NCBI RefSeq assembly: GCF_033115175.1
Contig: NC_084836.1
Coordinates: forward strand, 64,347,097-64,411,096
Direction: 5' to 3'
Source: Lepus europaeus
Taxonomy: Eukaryota > Chordata > Mammalia > Lagomorpha > Leporidae
Length of the DNA stretch: 64,000 nt
Shown here: positions 62,078-64,000 of the stretch, piece by piece
Numbering within the stretch: position 1 is the first letter of the stretch
Layout of the letters: each line of letters starts with the position of its first letter
The notes under the pieces: model-generated
Told to the model about the DNA's origin: nothing
What the model saw: the letters and a program-made list of their open reading frames with translations, nothing else
The model's database searches: none
Made by a program: the position numbers and the translations under genes

Positions 62078-62785
62078 GGGCCTGTGTCAGGGCATAGCTG
62101 GTAAAGCTACCACCCACGACACCAGCATCCTATATGGGCACCAGTTTGAGTCCCAGCTGCTCCACTTCTGATCCAGCTCCCTGCCAATGCACCTTGGAAC
62201 ACAGCGGAGGATGGCCCAAGTGCTTGAGGCCCTGAACCCACATGGGAGACCTGGAAAAAGCTTTTGGCTCCTGGCTCCTGGTCTCAGCCCTGCCAGCCCC
62301 AGCTGTTGCAGCCATTTGGGGAGTGAACCAGCAGATGGAAGACCTCTGTCTCTGTCTCTCCCTCTCTAGGTAACTCTGCCTTTCTTTCTTTCTTTTTTTT
62401 TTTTTTTTTTTTGACAGGCAGAGTTAGACAGTGCGAGAGAGAAAGAAAGGTCTTCTTTTTTCCGTTGGTTCATCCCCCAAGTGGCCGCTATGGCCGGCGC
62501 GTTGCGGCTGGTGCGCTGTGCCGATCTGAAGCCAGGAGCCAGGTGCTTCTTCCTGATCTCCCATGTGGGTACAGGGCCCAAGGACCTGGGCCATCCTCCA
62601 CTGCCTTCCTGGGCCACAGCAGAGAGCTGGACTGGAAGAGGAGCAACTGGGACAGAATCTGGTGCCCCAACTGGGACTAGAACCCAGTGTGCTAGTGCCA
62701 CAGGTGGAGGATTAGCCTAGTGAGCTGCGGCGCTGGCTGGTAACTCTGCCTTTCAAATAAATTTTTAAAAATAAATAAATCTTTA
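62078..62785 (+). mobile_element. CSINE, older, split by a nested copy
   Basis: Pieces 62078-62384 and 62739-62785; the tail motif GGTAACTCTGCCTTTC is repeated by the insertion. Confidence 0.92.
62385..62738 (-). mobile_element. CSINE, A-tailed-type variant, nested, 16-base duplication
   Basis: GGTAACTCTGCCTTTC is identical at 62369-62384 and 62739-62754. Starts with T-rich (TTTC)n and poly(T), ends GAGCTGCGGCGCTGGCT. Confidence 0.96.
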
Positions 62786-62898
62786 AATTAATAGTTATTG
62801 ATTTAATATCCATATTAGTTAAGATAGGATGGGTCCCTCAGTTTTGGGGGAAAACACTGATATATAAAATCAAAAAGCATGATAATCACTAGTTTATC

Positions 62899-63209
62899 TT
62901 AAAGATTTATTTATTTGAAAGGTGGAGTTAGAGGCAGAGGCAGAGAGAGAGAGAGAGGTCTTCAATCTGCTAGTTCACTCCCCAAATGACCACAATAGCC
63001 AGAGTTGCGTCAGTCCGAAGCCAGGAGCTCCCTCCTGGTCTCCCAGATGGATGCAGGGGTCCAAGGATTTGGCCATCTTTTACTGCTTTCCCAGGCCATA
63101 GCAGAGAGCTGGATCAGAAGTGGTGTAGCCAGGACTCGAACTGGCGCCCATATGGGATGCTGACACTGCAAGCAGCAGCTTTACCTGCTATGCCACAGCA
63201 CCAGCTCCC
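62899..63209 (-). mobile_element. CSINE, full length
   Basis: TTAAAGATTTATTTATTTGA to GCCACAGCACCAGCTCCC. Confidence 0.92.
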
Positions 63210-63664
63210 AGTAATTTAATTTAAACTCTATTATCTATCGCAGTTTAGCAAGTGATATGAGTTACTTTGTTGGATTCTCACAATAACCATGTAAAGGTAG
63301 GTATCTTCATCAGTACTCGTCCTCCAGGAAGCGAACACAGATGGAGTAAGGGGTGCTAGAGGTTTATTGAAGAGCATGCCTGTGTCAGGATAAGAGGGAG
63401 GGGCAGGACTGGGGGCAAGGGGAGTCTCAGACAGTAAGACAGATCTGATAGTCTCAGCCAACCCAGGGAGAAGCTCTGGAGCAGTGACTGCCTGGCAGGG
63501 GCGTCCTTGTGGGTAGGAATGGCAAAGGCTAGACTCTGCAGCGTCCTCTGACTGTTGCGCTGTACTCCCGGTTACACCAGGTTTTATTCTAAAGTTTTTA
63601 CTGAGAGTGTCCCATATGAAAATTGCTGGATTCATTCTATTCGGAAATGCGTAACACTTAAGAG
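63210..63664. other. Unassigned sequence near the window end
   Basis: Unique sequence; no TIMELESS coding exon is found here. Confidence 0.45.
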
Positions 63665-63960
63665 AAGACAACTGTTCTGGGCAGTAATAAGAGAGCGGTT
63701 AGGTGGTGGAGCAGGAGGTCCATATACAGGGACGCGTGCTGGCGGATCACGTCCTGCTGGGGTTATCAGGGAAGACTTCGCGGAGGAGTGCCATTTGAGC
63801 TGGGCCTTGCAGGTTAGATAGGCTTAGTGCCTCTGGGGATAGGGGAGGGAGGCCTTCCAGGTGGCCAAGGTTTGGGGACCATGAGGGGGGCTCTGCGTTG
63901 CAGAACATGTGTGTTTGTGTTCCTCGGTGGAGGGCTGACAGCCAGAGGAGGCAAGCAGGC
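63665..63960 (-). mobile_element. Probable L2 3' part, antisense
   Basis: GGGAAGACTTCGCGGAGGAG followed by TGCCATTTGAGCTGGGCCTT is the antisense L2 3' signature. Diverged elsewhere. Confidence 0.5.
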
Positions 63961-64000
63961 ACGGGTCCGAGAGGAAATGGCGGCTGGGTGGGACTGCACA

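Noticed and set aside
54071-64000. TIMELESS coding exons
   Set aside because: I searched by eye for MDLHMMNCELLATC-type and following sequence in all plus frames and found none; the first coding exon must lie beyond the window.

Overview
The window is nuclear DNA of a lagomorph, most likely a rabbit or hare. It carries about 75 copies of the lagomorph-specific tRNA-derived C-repeat SINE (CSINE). Old L1, L2 and MIR remnants lie between them, and the genes are intron-split with vertebrate splice sites. I recognise the segment syntenic to human 12q13.3, here in the opposite orientation: GLS2 (+), SPRYD4 (-), MIP (+) and, at the right, what should be the TIMELESS promoter (+).

Layout. 1-12.1 kb is gene-free and packed with SINEs inserted into decayed L1. 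12.4-15.6 kb is mostly unique sequence rising into a CpG-rich promoter region. 15.0-29.5 kb is GLS2: all 18 coding exons can be joined with canonical splice sites and consistent phase into a 602-residue kidney/liver-family glutaminase. 30.4-31.4 kb is SPRYD4 on the minus strand, two exons and 207 residues, convergent with GLS2 and with its own CpG/CRE promoter. 31.6-48.7 kb is intergenic and SINE-rich, with many nested insertions. 48.8-52.2 kb is MIP (lens aquaporin-0), four exons and 263 residues, with a TATA box. 53.7-54.1 kb is a CpG island just after MIP that fits the TIMELESS promoter. 54.1-64 kb holds L2, L1, MIR and SINE copies and no recognisable TIMELESS coding exon, so it is probably its first intron.

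The genes are neighbours rather than a pathway. GLS2 converts glutamine to glutamate in mitochondria, SPRYD4 is a small SPRY protein of unclear function, MIP is the water channel and adhesion protein of lens fibres, and TIMELESS acts in replication-fork protection. I see no bacterial-type operon, CRISPR array, complete virus-like element or other undescribed system. The most interesting unexplained signals are a candidate divergent minus-strand first exon upstream of GLS2 (YY1 motif plus strong splice donor), a candidate exon about 1 kb upstream of MIP, and several SINE insertions with perfect target-site duplications that look recent.
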